Shown here: positions 50,601 through 59,206 of the stretch, piece after piece
Numbering within the stretch: the stretch's first letter is position 1
How the letters are laid out: each line of letters opens with the position of its first letter
Program-made: the position numbers and the translations under genes
NCBI RefSeq assembly: GCF_000380045.1
Contig: NZ_KB904360.1
Coordinates: 1-64,000, forward strand
Origin: Streptococcus marimammalium DSM 18627
Lineage (GTDB): Bacteria > Bacillota > Bacilli > Lactobacillales > Streptococcaceae
DNA: 64,000 nucleotides
Direction: 5' to 3'
Notes under the pieces: generated by a model
Database searches by the model: none
Seen by the model: only the letters and a program-made list of their open reading frames with translations
Told to the model about the DNA's origin: nothing

Positions 50601-51278
50601 CTAACCCATATTCAAAAAAATCAATAAAAAGGCAATCAGATTATTGAAAAAATGTAGTAAGATACTGTATTCAATTCTCTTGGTCTTATAAACCACAAAA
50701 GTTAGAACACTACTCATTAACCCATAGATAATAAAACTACCAAAGTCTGTCGGCATATGAAATAAAGTGAACAAAAGACCACCAACGACTAAACCAAGAG
50801 TTGGTTTATCTTTAAAAAGATAATAGGGTAAAAACTTTCTAAACAAAAGCTCTTCCATGATAGGTGCTGCAAGGACAATCATGACAAACATGACAGGCAT
50901 CGGTACACGACTAATTAAATCGAGGATAAGTTGCTGATTGTTGGTTGTAACCTGTCCTTCAGAAGATATTAAAAGACTACCTAATATACTACCAAGTAAT
51001 ATCATTGGATAACCAATAGCAACAACAAGGATAGTTATGATGGGGGATAGTTTTTCTTTAAGTGAGATAAATTGCTTTTTAACAGCAAAATAAAGAAAGG
51101 CAAAAATAGTCGCTAACTGTATCAAAATAGTCATAATAATCTGAAAAAGATCAAACTCACTATTTGCTAATTCATTGACACCAACAAAAAAGCCAATCGG
51201 TATCTGTCCTAAAAGAAGAACACCTACCCAAAGTAATAAAACAAGTACGCCAAAGGCAATTGATTTTAATTTATTCAT
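50601..51278 (-). CDS. CPBP family intramembrane glutamic endopeptidase (CAAX-like)
   Basis: A 225-residue integral membrane protein with about seven or eight hydrophobic helices. The Abi/CPBP catalytic motifs are all seen: EELLFRKFLPY (EExxxR, about residue 142), FHMPTDFG (FxxxH region) and LLHFFNNL (HxxxN). Such proteins process prenylated or leader peptides, or serve as bacteriocin immunity proteins; no bacteriocin gene is near. The ribosome site AAGGAG is 13 bases from the ATG, longer than usual. First intact gene of the accessory pocket. Confidence 0.88.
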   Translation of the reverse strand: MNKLKSIAFGVLVLLLWVGVLLLGQIPIGFFVGVNELANSEFDLFQIIMTILIQLATIFAFLYFAVKKQFISLKEKLSPIITILVVAIGYPMILLGSILGSLLISSEGQVTTNNQQLILDLISRVPMPVMFVMIVLAAPIMEELLFRKFLPYYLFKDKPTLGLVVGGLLFTLFHMPTDFGSFIIYGLMSSVLTFVVYKTKRIEYSILLHFFNNLIAFLLIFLNMG

Positions 51279-51359
51279 TTTCTAATAGTAACTCCTTAAA
51301 GTAATTTTCTAATAATAATTTGATGAGTAAAATATTATATACCTAAATGATGATAATAG

Positions 51360-51583
51360 TTATCTGTAATAACTAGATAGAAGTAGCGAGATAAAAATGG
51401 TTGTAAAAACTAAAACGCTGGGGAAGAGGGTTGCAATGATTTGGGTGATTTGAGCTACCAAATTTTGAAGATAGGACTGACGTTCGTCAGCAAACTTGAT
51501 AAAAAAAGCATTAAAATTTTCTTATTGCCAAGCAAATACCTTTGATAAAGGCTGATAGTGATAATCCCTAAAAAATAACTCAT
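51360..51583 (-). pseudogene. Remnant of a small membrane protein gene with a frame break
   Basis: Just after the Xre gene, a frame from 51583 (starting MSYFLGIITISLYQRYLLG) reads until an AAAATTTT run near 51505-51525, where it must shift to continue as ...FFIKFADERQSYLQNL... and then a hydrophobic helix ending LLLSSYYR at the stop at 51360. The joined product resembles small helix-containing membrane proteins that accompany Xre regulators, with the DERQ motif such proteins often carry. No ribosome site is seen. I read it as decayed; a sequencing indel would give the same picture. It fills most of the otherwise empty 51279-51594 interval. Confidence 0.5.
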
Positions 51584-51594
51584 TAAAGAGATTG

Positions 51595-51798
51595 TTAATC
51601 CTCGTCTTCCTCAAATAAAAAAATATCCTCAATCGATTGGTTAAAAAATTTGGCAATCTTAAAAGCCAATTCTAAAGATGCCGTATACTTCCCCCTCTCA
51701 AGAGAGATAATCGTTTGGCGCGTGACACCTAAAGATTCTGCTAGTTCTGCTTGACTGAGTTTTCGCACCTTTCTCAGCTCCTGAATTCTCGTTTTCAT
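51595..51798 (-). CDS. Small Xre-family transcriptional regulator
   Basis: A 67-residue single-domain helix-turn-helix protein: RIQELRKVRKLSQAELAESLGVTRQTIISLERGKYTASLELAFKIAKFF, spanning residues 4-52, with the classic Cro/CI recognition helix. It resembles the short YozG-type repressors that pair with membrane proteins. I start at the ATG at 51798; a GTG six codons earlier is possible. A strong promoter with a symmetric AATGTA/TACATT site downstream of the -10 suggests self-repression. The paired membrane gene just downstream is broken. Confidence 0.9.
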   Translation of the reverse strand: MKTRIQELRKVRKLSQAELAESLGVTRQTIISLERGKYTASLELAFKIAKFFNQSIEDIFLFEEDED

Positions 51799-51820
51799 CG
51801 CTTGTCTTTCTATCACCTGA

Positions 51821-51874
51821 AATGTATAGTTTACTTTACATTAATAGTATAATCGCCAAATACTATTTTGTCAA
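51821..51874 (-). promoter_or_regulatory. xre promoter with operator-like inverted repeat
   Basis: Minus strand -35 TTGACA (51869-51874), 17-base spacer, -10 TATACT (51846-51851). Directly downstream, AATGTA (51837-51842) and its inverted partner TACATT (51821-51826) are 10 bases apart and flank the predicted +1, where an autorepressor would bind. Confidence 0.7.
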
Positions 51875-51919
51875 GATATAAAGACTGAAAAAACTGTTAG
51901 ATAACTCTAACAGTTTTGA

Positions 51920-52705
51920 TTATCGCTTAAACTCTTTCAAAAAGTTGTCAAACTCTGTCTGTGCTTTCGGTGTTGTGCCTTTGAGCTGCCTTAGCATAGT
52001 CAGTAAATCTTGGCTTTGCTTTTCAATATTGGCATAACTAGCTTTCTTTTGATGCCTCCCTTTTTGAAAGAATGTTATCAATAAATCTAGTGTCCATGAT
52101 TTCAAATAATTCGTTATTATACTCTGATGATTTTTTTCAAGACAACCTATTACAGAAAAAACAAGAGAGGATAAATTTTCAACATAAATTCTTAAAAAAT
52201 TATTCAACTCTACCATCTGCTTATTTAACGAAGAATTGTCAGAAATAGCAAAAAATTTTGACAAATAAATACTCAATTGACTAGTATTTGCATAATGAAA
52301 ACCATTAATTTTAAAAACTCCTAAATCCGGTTATCCAAAACTTTTTACATATGATTTCTGAAAAAAATTATAATCTGTTTTTAAAATTCGTAATCTTTCA
52401 TATCCCTCTTTTTTTAATTTTTTATTGGCTTTATTCGGCATTTTATCAGAATATAATTTAATACTTACTCTAGTATATTTAACAAATTTATCAAAAGGAA
52501 CGCTTCCTATATTAGTAAATTCAATTTTTTTTAATTTCAACTTCTCTATTAGTCCATCTACTATAGAAGAAAGAAAGGGAATCAATCCAGTATATAACTC
52601 ATAATGATTAAAATCTTGTGAGTTTATTATTTGATATATGATTTGCTGGACTTCAAAAGTCTCTTCAAACAGTATTCTTAAAGAAACTGCTTCTAACATA
52701 CCCAT
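51920..52705 (-). pseudogene. Unknown gene interrupted by one in-frame stop codon
   Basis: Two open frames, 52331-52705 (124 residues) and 51920-52276 (118), are in the same frame. Only a TAA at 52331-52333 separates them; the intervening codons are open (PDLGVFKINGFHYANTSQ) and lead straight into the second frame. A proper GGAGAG ribosome site precedes the first ATG. The full product would be about 261 residues, helical, rich in K/F/L, without a family I recognise and without a signal peptide. It may be a recent nonsense mutant, a programmed read-through, or a sequencing error. I mark it as broken. Confidence 0.7.
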
Positions 52706-52771
52706 AACGATTCTCTCCTACCTCCCCACTTTCAATAGCTCATTAACCAAGTAGATCCAGATAATCCCAAC

Positions 52772-53740
52772 TTATTCCAAATAGTTAGTGCTGACTACAG
52801 ACCAATCACCTGCACCCCAATGCACTTCCATCTCTAAAAAACCATCAGCATTGACACGATATTTGGTCCATCTAGGATTTGTATGAATACCATCAGGAGA
52901 GTTAACACGATGATACATATCGGTGATTGTGATGTACACTAAACCATCAGACAGCATCTCACTTTCTGCATGAACATCATTATAGCTGACATCTCTATCA
53001 TTGTATTGAGAAAGATAAATGTTAATCGCCCAAGTGTTCACTTCATCAGTGGTCAGATTTTTCTGCTTAATGGTATTTCCAATGTTAACATCATCGGTTG
53101 ATGTCCTGTCTTCATAGTATGGAATGTCTCCGTAATACTTAACACCTTTTATATTACCACCATTTTTATAAATTTTTTCAGCGCTCAAACCATCTTTAAC
53201 AACCCATATCTGTGGATAGATATTGCCATTGTCTAAGTATACACCTATGTCTATACGCTTTGTTTTGTTAGCTCTATCAGTTTTTTTCAAATACGCTCCA
53301 CCTAAACCTGGCTTTGCAAACAAGTGGAAATTATTTGCATTGTCTTCTATGACAAATCGGTATGCATGGTCTGTCACTTTAGCAACACCAGTCAGCTGGA
53401 ATTCTTTTGCCTCTCTGACACCATCAACGTAGGAATACTCTGTCACCTTACCATCTTCATCATACTCTAAATACATAGGTGTAGAGTTATTAAGTTCTAC
53501 AAACCATGTTCCCTGTATCTCTTTGGGAATTCCTTTTTCTATGTCAACATCAGTACTATCTTCTGCGTTATCATCTTTATTGTCAGCTAAATCACTTAAC
53601 ACTTTAGCAGACTTCATTGCATCAGATTTCACCATGTCATTTTCTCTGCTTGCTTTCATCCAGAGATACCCTAGTATTAGAGCAACTACAATTAAGCCTG
53701 TTGCACTAAAAATGATATATTTGTTTTTTAAATGTTTCAT
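52772..53740 (-). CDS. Membrane-anchored protein with GTW (lipocalin-like) domain
   Basis: A 322-residue protein with a single N-terminal membrane helix (about residues 9-28), a charged linker rich in Asp/Lys (30-70), then a domain starting PKEIQGTWFVEL at residue 72. The pattern PK-x3-GTW, DGKV, YRFVIE, LGG aligns with the last 118 residues of the TcaA-like protein 8 kb away (43659-45308). The C-terminal part (about 200-322) has NTWAINIYLSQYN and many aromatic residues and is unrecognised. AAGGAA precedes the ATG. Function unknown, likely an extracellular domain fixed to the membrane. Confidence 0.75.
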   Translation of the reverse strand: MKHLKNKYIIFSATGLIVVALILGYLWMKASRENDMVKSDAMKSAKVLSDLADNKDDNAEDSTDVDIEKGIPKEIQGTWFVELNNSTPMYLEYDEDGKVTEYSYVDGVREAKEFQLTGVAKVTDHAYRFVIEDNANNFHLFAKPGLGGAYLKKTDRANKTKRIDIGVYLDNGNIYPQIWVVKDGLSAEKIYKNGGNIKGVKYYGDIPYYEDRTSTDDVNIGNTIKQKNLTTDEVNTWAINIYLSQYNDRDVSYNDVHAESEMLSDGLVYITITDMYHRVNSPDGIHTNPRWTKYRVNADGFLEMEVHWGAGDWSVVSTNYLE

Positions 53741-53783
53741 ACACAGTCACTTCCTTTATATGTTTTCAAATTATTTAATAGAT

Positions 53784-53811
53784 ATACTATATTTAAACTC
53801 AGATGTATCAA
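53784..53811 (-). promoter_or_regulatory. Promoter candidate of the GTW-domain gene
   Basis: Minus strand -35 TTGATA (53806-53811), 16-base spacer, -10 TAGTAT (53784-53789). A second, distal extended -10 (TGGTATAAT, hexamer 53972-53977) would give a leader of about 225 bases. Confidence 0.45.
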
Positions 53812-53829
53812 AATTTGCATCACTAACAT

Positions 53830-54167
53830 CTTTTTCATTTATTTTTTATCTCTGTATTCACTAACAAAAGTAATGGTACCATTTGTTCACTTATAATTAG
53901 AAAAAAGGTAATGGATGGAGATTTAGATAGTTTTTGCCATGACATCTTCCCGTATCTTTATACTTTTTTATATTATACCATATTTAGAGCCTTTTCACTG
54001 ATGATATTTCAAGAATAATTGACTTGTTATTTGAAAAAAACTTGTTTTGCAATTTGGCTTTGATAGCACTATAGTATTAGACAATTCTTGCTTTAATCAG
54101 TATGATTATCCATAAAATGGTTTTTTTAAGCGCGTTTTATACGGGTATTTATGCTTTTTATCAGCAA
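53830..54167. other. AT-rich intergenic stretch upstream of the GTW-domain gene
   Basis: About 340 bases between the GTW-domain gene promoter and the ackA terminator. It holds the distal extended -10 at 53972-53977 on the minus strand. I see no conserved RNA, no ORF with a ribosome site and no repeat ends. Confidence 0.55.
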
Positions 54168-54195
54168 CAAAAAAGCCGTTAGTTGCCTAACGACT
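54168..54195 (-). terminator. Terminator after ackA
   Basis: Minus strand hairpin AGTCGTTAG / CTAACGGCT (one G-U pair) with a GCAA loop, followed by six Ts, 13 bases after the ackA stop. Confidence 0.88.
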
Positions 54196-54207
54196 TCCTT
54201 AATTTTC

Positions 54208-55407
54208 TTACTTATTTTGGTTTTTCAAGCGTTCCACGTCACGTGTTATCATCAATTCTTCATCAGTTGGAACTGACAAAACAGCCACACGAGACTTCTC
54301 GCTTGAGATGATACCATGGTTCCCAAAGACATTTTTTTCTGGGTCAAGTTCTAAACCAAACCATGAGAGACCATCAATGATGTCTTGACGCATTTCTGTA
54401 CCATTTTCACCCATACCAGCAGTAAAGACAATGGCATCTGCACCATTTAAAACAGCTAGGTATTGTCCGATGAATTTCTTAATGCGATCAACAAACATCT
54501 CGTATGCAAGAGTTGCTTTTTCATCGCCATTTTCTTTAGCATTTTCAATGTCACGCATGTCATTTGAAAGAGCAGAAACACCAGCAAGACCTGACTCTTT
54601 GTTAAGCATATTAATAACTGCAGCAGCGTCTTTTAATTCTGATACTTCATTAACCAAGTAAGGAATGATAGCTGGATCGATATCTCCAGAACGAGTTCCC
54701 ATCATTGGTCCAGCTAGAGGTGTGAATCCCATTGAAGTATCAACACTCTTACCATATAAGTTAGCGGTGATTGAAACACCATTTCCGATATGAGCGGTAA
54801 TGATTTTCAGCTCGTCAACGGGTTTCCCTAAAAGTCTTGCTGCCTCTCTTGAAACATAGAAATGACTTGTTCCGTGTGCTCCGTATTTACGAACTTTAAA
54901 GTCAGTGTAGTATTTTTCAGCAATTGGGTAGCGGTAAGCCACTTCCGGCATACTTGAATGATAAGCGGTATCAAAGACAGCTACACTCGTAATGTTTGGC
55001 AATAATTTCTTAAATGCTCTCATCCCATCAGCAGCTGCACCATTATGAAGAGGTGCCAATTTGGCAAGTTCAGCCACTTTTTCAATAGCTGCATCATCTA
55101 AAATAACAGAATCACTAAAGTCTTCTCCACCAGCCACAACACGATGACCAACGCCTGTAATTTCTTCAAATTCTTGGATGATACCATATTTTTTAAGATC
55201 AGAAAGTAGTAATTTAACTGCTTCTGTATGGTCTAGGATTTCAAGAATCTCTTCTTCTTTTTTATCTCCATATTTTACAGTAGAGATAGCATCTGATTTA
55301 CCAATTCTCTCGATAGCCCCTTTTGCTAATACCTCTTCATCTGGCATTCTATAAAGTTGCCATTTAAGACTTGAACTTCCAGCGTTAATTGCAATCGTTT
55401 TTGACAT
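54208..55407 (-). CDS. ackA: Acetate kinase
   Basis: Converts acetyl phosphate and ADP to acetate and ATP, and sets acetyl-phosphate levels. The 399-residue protein shows [13 protein letters not shown] at the N-terminus (signature 1), [10 protein letters not shown] (about residue 148), [14 protein letters not shown] (signature 2), [11 protein letters not shown] and FTAGMGENG near the C-terminus. GAGGTG precedes the ATG. It is placed after ytxK and the comG operon, a standard streptococcal order, but has its own promoter overlapping the end of ytxK. Confidence 0.98.
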   Translation of the reverse strand: MSKTIAINAGSSSLKWQLYRMPDEEVLAKGAIERIGKSDAISTVKYGDKKEEEILEILDHTEAVKLLLSDLKKYGIIQEFEEITGVGHRVVAGGEDFSDSVILDDAAIEKVAELAKLAPLHNGAAADGMRAFKKLLPNITSVAVFDTAYHSSMPEVAYRYPIAEKYYTDFKVRKYGAHGTSHFYVSREAARLLGKPVDELKIITAHIGNGVSITANLYGKSVDTSMGFTPLAGPMMGTRSGDIDPAIIPYLVNEVSELKDAAAVINMLNKESGLAGVSALSNDMRDIENAKENGDEKATLAYEMFVDRIKKFIGQYLAVLNGADAIVFTAGMGENGTEMRQDIIDGLSWFGLELDPEKNVFGNHGIISSEKSRVAVLSVPTDEELMITRDVERLKNQNK

Positions 55408-55443
55408 AATTCACCTCAATAAAGCCTTTCTTTCTATTGTTCC

Positions 55444-55472
55444 ATTATAGCAAAATTTAACTTAATTGTAAT
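55444..55472 (-). promoter_or_regulatory. ackA promoter
   Basis: Minus strand extended -10 TGCTATAAT (hexamer 55444-55449), 17-base spacer, -35 ATTACA (55467-55472). The -35 lies inside the last codons of ytxK. Confidence 0.75.
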
Positions 55473-56415
55473 GGTCTTTAACCCATTTTTTAAAATTTCC
55501 CATAAAATCAACAAGACTTTCTTTATTTTGCAAATCCGATATCGGATAAACAAATGTTTTGATACTTTTATGAGATTTTTTTCTCATTAGAAAAAGTGAC
55601 TTAGCATTTTCTTTACTTCCAAAAATATTTTCTGGTAAGGTGATGACCCCTAATAAATCCACCGCATCTATCAACCAATGCTTTAGAGAATCCCTCTGCT
55701 TACTCGTTAAAAGATTTACAGGTGCTAAAAAAATAGCAACGCCATCTTCTTTAAGGTATTTAACAGCTTGTTCCATCATCAAATGATGGGCATAGGTATG
55801 ACCTTCTTTGGCTACCACCTGATACCTTGAAGCAATAGCATCATTAGGGTAATAGCCTACTGGTAAATCACTGATAATCACATCACTTTCTTTTAAAATA
55901 TGAGGACGAACGGCATCTGCTTGGAAAAAACTCACTGATGAGTCGATAATTTCAGAAATACTGGCTGCTAAATCGATTAATAAATCATCTAATTCAATTC
56001 CCAAGTAAGTGAGTTCTTTCTTACTATTAGTGATGATAGTCTGAGCAAGATTACCTGTCCCACTTCCCATTTCTATCACTGTTAGTGGCTTATCAGCTGT
56101 CAGTGTTTCCATTAAAAACAAAATCAAAAAACCAATAGCATCTGGTGTAAATTGGTGGTTGGTCTGTAATTTTTCATATTGATTGATTTTGATAAAGAGG
56201 TATTCAAAAGTTTTGCGCCATTCTTCCTTACTTAGAGATAAATGGTGAAGCTTGCTATTATTTTCTTTGATAGTTGGTGTTTCTTCTTTGCCTTCTAAGT
56301 AATACCCATTTTGCTCAATTAAAGCATCATAAAGACTTGTCTTCAATTGATTTGAAAGGAGCTGTGTGTTCTCCCAAATGAGATGAAAGGCTTGTTCAAT
56401 AGTCTCGAAATTCAT
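55462..56415 (-). CDS. ytxK: YtxK-type class I SAM-dependent methyltransferase
   Basis: A 317-residue N6-adenine-type methyltransferase relative. The SAM motif VIEMGSGTGNLAQTI is at about residue 118, and the catalytic (N/D/S)PP(Y/F)-like position reads SDLPVGYYP, an altered form; so catalysis cannot be taken for granted. It follows comGG by 62 bases. The gene is conserved downstream of the comG operon in streptococci and bacilli. Target unknown. Confidence 0.88.
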   Translation of the reverse strand: MNFETIEQAFHLIWENTQLLSNQLKTSLYDALIEQNGYYLEGKEETPTIKENNSKLHHLSLSKEEWRKTFEYLFIKINQYEKLQTNHQFTPDAIGFLILFLMETLTADKPLTVIEMGSGTGNLAQTIITNSKKELTYLGIELDDLLIDLAASISEIIDSSVSFFQADAVRPHILKESDVIISDLPVGYYPNDAIASRYQVVAKEGHTYAHHLMMEQAVKYLKEDGVAIFLAPVNLLTSKQRDSLKHWLIDAVDLLGVITLPENIFGSKENAKSLFLMRKKSHKSIKTFVYPISDLQNKESLVDFMGNFKKWVKDHYN

Positions 56416-56463
56416 ATTTTCCTCCTTGTCTAATCATATCAAAAATAAAGACAAAAGAAAAGA

Positions 56464-56479
56464 AAGCCTTTTCTGGCTT
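56464..56479 (-). terminator. Weak terminator-like hairpin after comGG
   Basis: AAGCC / GGCTT on a short stem, followed by a T-rich tail on the minus strand, overlapping the comGG stop. It is short, so read-through into ytxK is possible. Confidence 0.4.
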
Positions 56480-56813
56480 ACTTCGTTTTTTGGCGACTCT
56501 CTAAAGAGGAGGTCAAAAAAGTGTAGGAAAAAGTCTGATGATTTGTCAGTTGCACTTGGATGGCGATATTCTCTTTTGTTTTTTTGTAGCTTGTTTGTCC
56601 TTCTTTAAAGATGAGTTGACCCATATCTTTACTAGCTATTCTAGCAGTCATATGTGCCATTAAATAAGACTGACTTTGACTGATTTGAGCTTGGTGCTGT
56701 CTTTGACTGGCAATAACTCGTCCTAAGTAAAATTGTAAAAGAGTGGCAAAAATTGTTGAAATAAGAAGAGCATAGATGAGAATACCTGCCTTAACTTTTT
56801 TCTTTAAAAGCAT
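56478..56813 (-). CDS. comGG: Competence pseudopilus protein ComGG
   Basis: A 111-residue minor pseudopilin-like protein; one N-terminal membrane helix (KAGILIYALLISTIFATLLQF, from about residue 8), no standard prepilin motif, as usual for ComGG. The ATG at 56813 has AGGAG upstream and overlaps comGF by 23 bases. Last gene of comG. Confidence 0.88.
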   Translation of the reverse strand: MLLKKKVKAGILIYALLISTIFATLLQFYLGRVIASQRQHQAQISQSQSYLMAHMTARIASKDMGQLIFKEGQTSYKKTKENIAIQVQLTNHQTFSYTFLTSSLESRQKTK

Positions 56814-57225
56814 AGACAAAACTCCTTTCTTTCCCATCGTTAAAAGTTAGTTTTAAGCTGACAATTTGTTGTTTTTTTTCAAATATTACTTCTTTGACTT
56901 GATAAATCATGGGCTGATAACCTCGACCACTAGCACTTGTTTTTCTAAAATCATCTTTTTTGTACTTCCCAAAGGCTAATGCTTTCTGATTTTTAGTGAG
57001 GTATAATTTTTGATTTTCTATCCTGTCAAAATGACTACCCTCCCACTCTTTTCGTAATTGTTGACAAAATAGTAACCACTCTTCATCATCATGTATCAAA
57101 AGGTGAGTGATGTGACTATTCAGGCTTTTTGTGAGTCCTTGATAAATAGTCAAACTTCCTGCAATAACTAAAAGAGATACAAGGCATTCTAATAAAGTGA
57201 AGGCTTTAACATTATTTTTCAGCAA
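56791..57225 (-). CDS. comGF: Competence minor pseudopilin ComGF
   Basis: A 144-residue minor pilin of the transformation pseudopilus. The type IV prepilin site is visible at VKAFTLLECLVSLLVI (residues 6-21). It starts at a TTG (codons for MLKNNVKAF) with AGAGGA upstream, overlapping comGE by 14 bases. Confidence 0.9.
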   Translation of the reverse strand: MLKNNVKAFTLLECLVSLLVIAGSLTIYQGLTKSLNSHITHLLIHDDEEWLLFCQQLRKEWEGSHFDRIENQKLYLTKNQKALAFGKYKKDDFRKTSASGRGYQPMIYQVKEVIFEKKQQIVSLKLTFNDGKERSFVYAFKEKS

Positions 57226-57502
57226 CTGACATCACTTCCTCTCCCTCATGAAAGACTCTTATACTACTAGATGTTTCTTTGACGGTAACGGTTATTCCAT
57301 CAACTGTTATCTCACTTTGGTTGATCTGAATTAGCATACTAGCAACATTTAAAATTTGTTCTTGCTTAATGTTGTCTTTGATTCTTTGACTATCTTTACT
57401 GAGTTCTCCTAAAATAAGAGTTGTCACCATAACCAATAAGGATAGAGCTATCAAACTTTCAAGGAGAATGTAGGCTTTCAATGTCTTTTTTATATTTTCC
57501 AC
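57212..57502 (-). CDS. comGE: Competence minor pseudopilin ComGE
   Basis: A 96-residue minor pilin with prepilin-like LKAYILLESLIALSLLVM (about residues 8-25). Start GTG at 57502, overlapping comGD by 44 bases; the ribosome site (GGGAG) is very close, and a downstream TTG start is possible. Part of the comG operon. Confidence 0.86.
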   Translation of the reverse strand: MENIKKTLKAYILLESLIALSLLVMVTTLILGELSKDSQRIKDNIKQEQILNVASMLIQINQSEITVDGITVTVKETSSSIRVFHEGEEVMSVAEK

Positions 57503-57902
57503 TCCCTATATATAATTGATATTTAATCATCTGATGGTCTGTTTCAAAGATAATTTTCTTTAAAGATGAATTCCCTCCAGTCTGACTAAAAGTTATTGTC
57601 AGACTTTCTTTTAAATGAACACTTTCAGGTATCTTTAATATTTCACGATCTGTTGAAACTGTCTGTTTATTAAAGATAATACTCCTCTTTTTTTGTGAAG
57701 CTAGGCTAAGCTTTTGGGTGTCTTGATAAAGATATTCAAGATTCAAAAAGAACAATCGTTCTTCCATTTGTGTGAGAATCGTTGATACTGAAGCTGATAA
57801 ACCAAGCACTAAGAAACTGGTTGTAGCTAGTGCCAGTAAACTTTCAATCAATGTAAAAGCTTTAATTTGGTACTTTTTGGGTTTCTTCTGTATGATTAGC
57901 AT
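57459..57902 (-). CDS. comGD: Competence minor pseudopilin ComGD
   Basis: A 147-residue minor pilin with the prepilin motif IKAFTLIESLLALATTS (about residues 13-29). The ATG at 57902 is preceded by AAGGAG; the longer open frame upstream merely overlaps comGC in another frame. Overlap with comGC is 41 bases. Confidence 0.92.
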   Translation of the reverse strand: MLIIQKKPKKYQIKAFTLIESLLALATTSFLVLGLSASVSTILTQMEERLFFLNLEYLYQDTQKLSLASQKKRSIIFNKQTVSTDREILKIPESVHLKESLTITFSQTGGNSSLKKIIFETDHQMIKYQLYIGSGKYKKDIESLHSP

Positions 57903-58191
57903 AGTACTCCTTATAGCTTGCTTCTTGTTTTTGAGTGATGCTACCATCAGCCAATAATTTAGAAATACTAGCTGTATCATTTGACCCAAGTTCATAAAGA
58001 TCAGCTTGACTCTCAACAATTTTAACAATGGCAGCATTACCAGTGGCTTCAATTTTCTCTTTTTGCTTGTTCAAGTTAGGAACAAAAAGAAGCAGCAAAA
58101 CCGAAATAATAAACAAGACCATCAGCATTTCAATTAATGTAAAAGCTTTAACAGTTTTCTTTTTTAAAAAAGTAAGTAGTGTTTTTTTCAT
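57862..58191 (-). CDS. comGC: Major competence pseudopilin ComGC
   Basis: Main subunit of the transformation pilus/pseudopilus, processed by ComC peptidase. The prepilin site is VKAFTLIEMLMVLFIISV (about residues 14-31). With the ATG at 58191, preceded by GGAGG, it is 109 residues, normal length. It starts 4 bases after comGB ends. Confidence 0.95.
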   Translation of the reverse strand: MKKTLLTFLKKKTVKAFTLIEMLMVLFIISVLLLLFVPNLNKQKEKIEATGNAAIVKIVESQADLYELGSNDTASISKLLADGSITQKQEASYKEYYANHTEETQKVPN

Positions 58192-58195
58192 AGAA

Positions 58196-59206
58196 TTAAA
58201 CCTCCAAGGTTTGATAAATAGGTAAGAGCATGGCAGCATAAATCATCACAATGACGATAGCTACAAAGAGAAAAACAATTGGTTGAATCAGTTGTGTCGC
58301 TTTTGTGACCTTGTTAAAAAATAAATTCCAAAGTTCTTGAGCATAAATTTCTAATTCTAGTCCAAGCTTTGATTTGATTTGACCATATTCAATGATTAAG
58401 CTTAATTCCTTAATAAAAAAAGGGTAGCTAGCTATTTTTTCATGAAAAGTCATACCAGATAACAAGGCTTGTTCTAGTTGTTGACCAATTTCTTGAAACA
58501 GCATTGATTTTTGTTCTTGCATCAATTTGACAACAACTGAAAGCTCAATTCCTTGACCTATTAGATTTCCCCACTCACGAGCAAAAATTGCACTTAAGTA
58601 GCACTGAATAAAACTACCTAAAAAAGGAATTCGGCTAATAAAACGATACAGTTTCATTTTCCCAAGACGATGAGATAGACCATAACCTAAAATGATTAAT
58701 CCTACAAGGGCAAATAAAAAAGCAAAAAAAACATTTGGAAACTGAGAAATTATCCTGGTTGCTAGATTAGCATTTTCAACATCAAGCAGCATATAATTTT
58801 TTAAGCCCATCATGATTAACATCATAAATCCCAGTAATACCATGGGGTAAGTGGCCACTTCAATCAGTTTTTTCTTTACTAGAATAATATTTTCAAGATA
58901 ATCATCAATCTTGCTTAGACTTTTTTGAATATTGCCATGACTATCAGCAAGTGCTATTTGCGTCACAACATTATCTGAAAAGCCTATTGAAGAAAAAATA
59001 TGTGACAGACTTAATCCACTAAGTAAACCAGTTTTCATTTGGTTAGTAAGTGGCTCTTTCAACATATGACTTCGCTCTAAGAAAATAATAGTCTCTGATA
59101 GTGTGAAGCCACTTGCATAAAGGTTATTGAATAATTGAACAACCTTTTTTTGTTGTTTAATAGATAATCTCTTCGGCTTCTTTTTGCTCCTTAGTGATAT
59201 GTCCAT
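58196..59206 (-). CDS. comGB: Competence type II secretion-like membrane protein ComGB
   Basis: Polytopic platform protein for pseudopilus assembly, related to PilC/GspF: two repeats of the F-domain (QLFNNLYASGFTLSETI and AREWGNLIGQGIELSVVV) with three or so membrane helices near residues 125-160, 165-190 and 310-330. The start is uncertain: I use the ATG at 59206 (MDISLRSKKK), giving 336 residues and overlap of 50 bases with comGA; upstream codons in the open frame belong to comGA. Confidence 0.88.
   Translation of the reverse strand: MDISLRSKKKPKRLSIKQQKKVVQLFNNLYASGFTLSETIIFLERSHMLKEPLTNQMKTGLLSGLSLSHIFSSIGFSDNVVTQIALADSHGNIQKSLSKIDDYLENIILVKKKLIEVATYPMVLLGFMMLIMMGLKNYMLLDVENANLATRIISQFPNVFFAFLFALVGLIILGYGLSHRLGKMKLYRFISRIPFLGSFIQCYLSAIFAREWGNLIGQGIELSVVVKLMQEQKSMLFQEIGQQLEQALLSGMTFHEKIASYPFFIKELSLIIEYGQIKSKLGLELEIYAQELWNLFFNKVTKATQLIQPIVFLFVAIVIVMIYAAMLLPIYQTLEV

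Noticed and set aside
50601..51278. Bacteriocin immunity role for the CPBP protease
   Set aside because: No double-glycine leader peptide or bacteriocin transporter gene lies nearby, so only the family assignment is supported.
52331..52333. Programmed stop-codon read-through or recoding (including selenocysteine) at the TAA
   Set aside because: TAA is not the codon used for selenocysteine, and no conserved stem or known read-through context follows; a simple nonsense mutation or sequence error is more likely.
54102..54182. 26-codon plus-strand frame (MIIHKMVFLS...) ending in the ackA terminator
   Set aside because: No ribosome site and it ends inside the terminator stem; likely chance.
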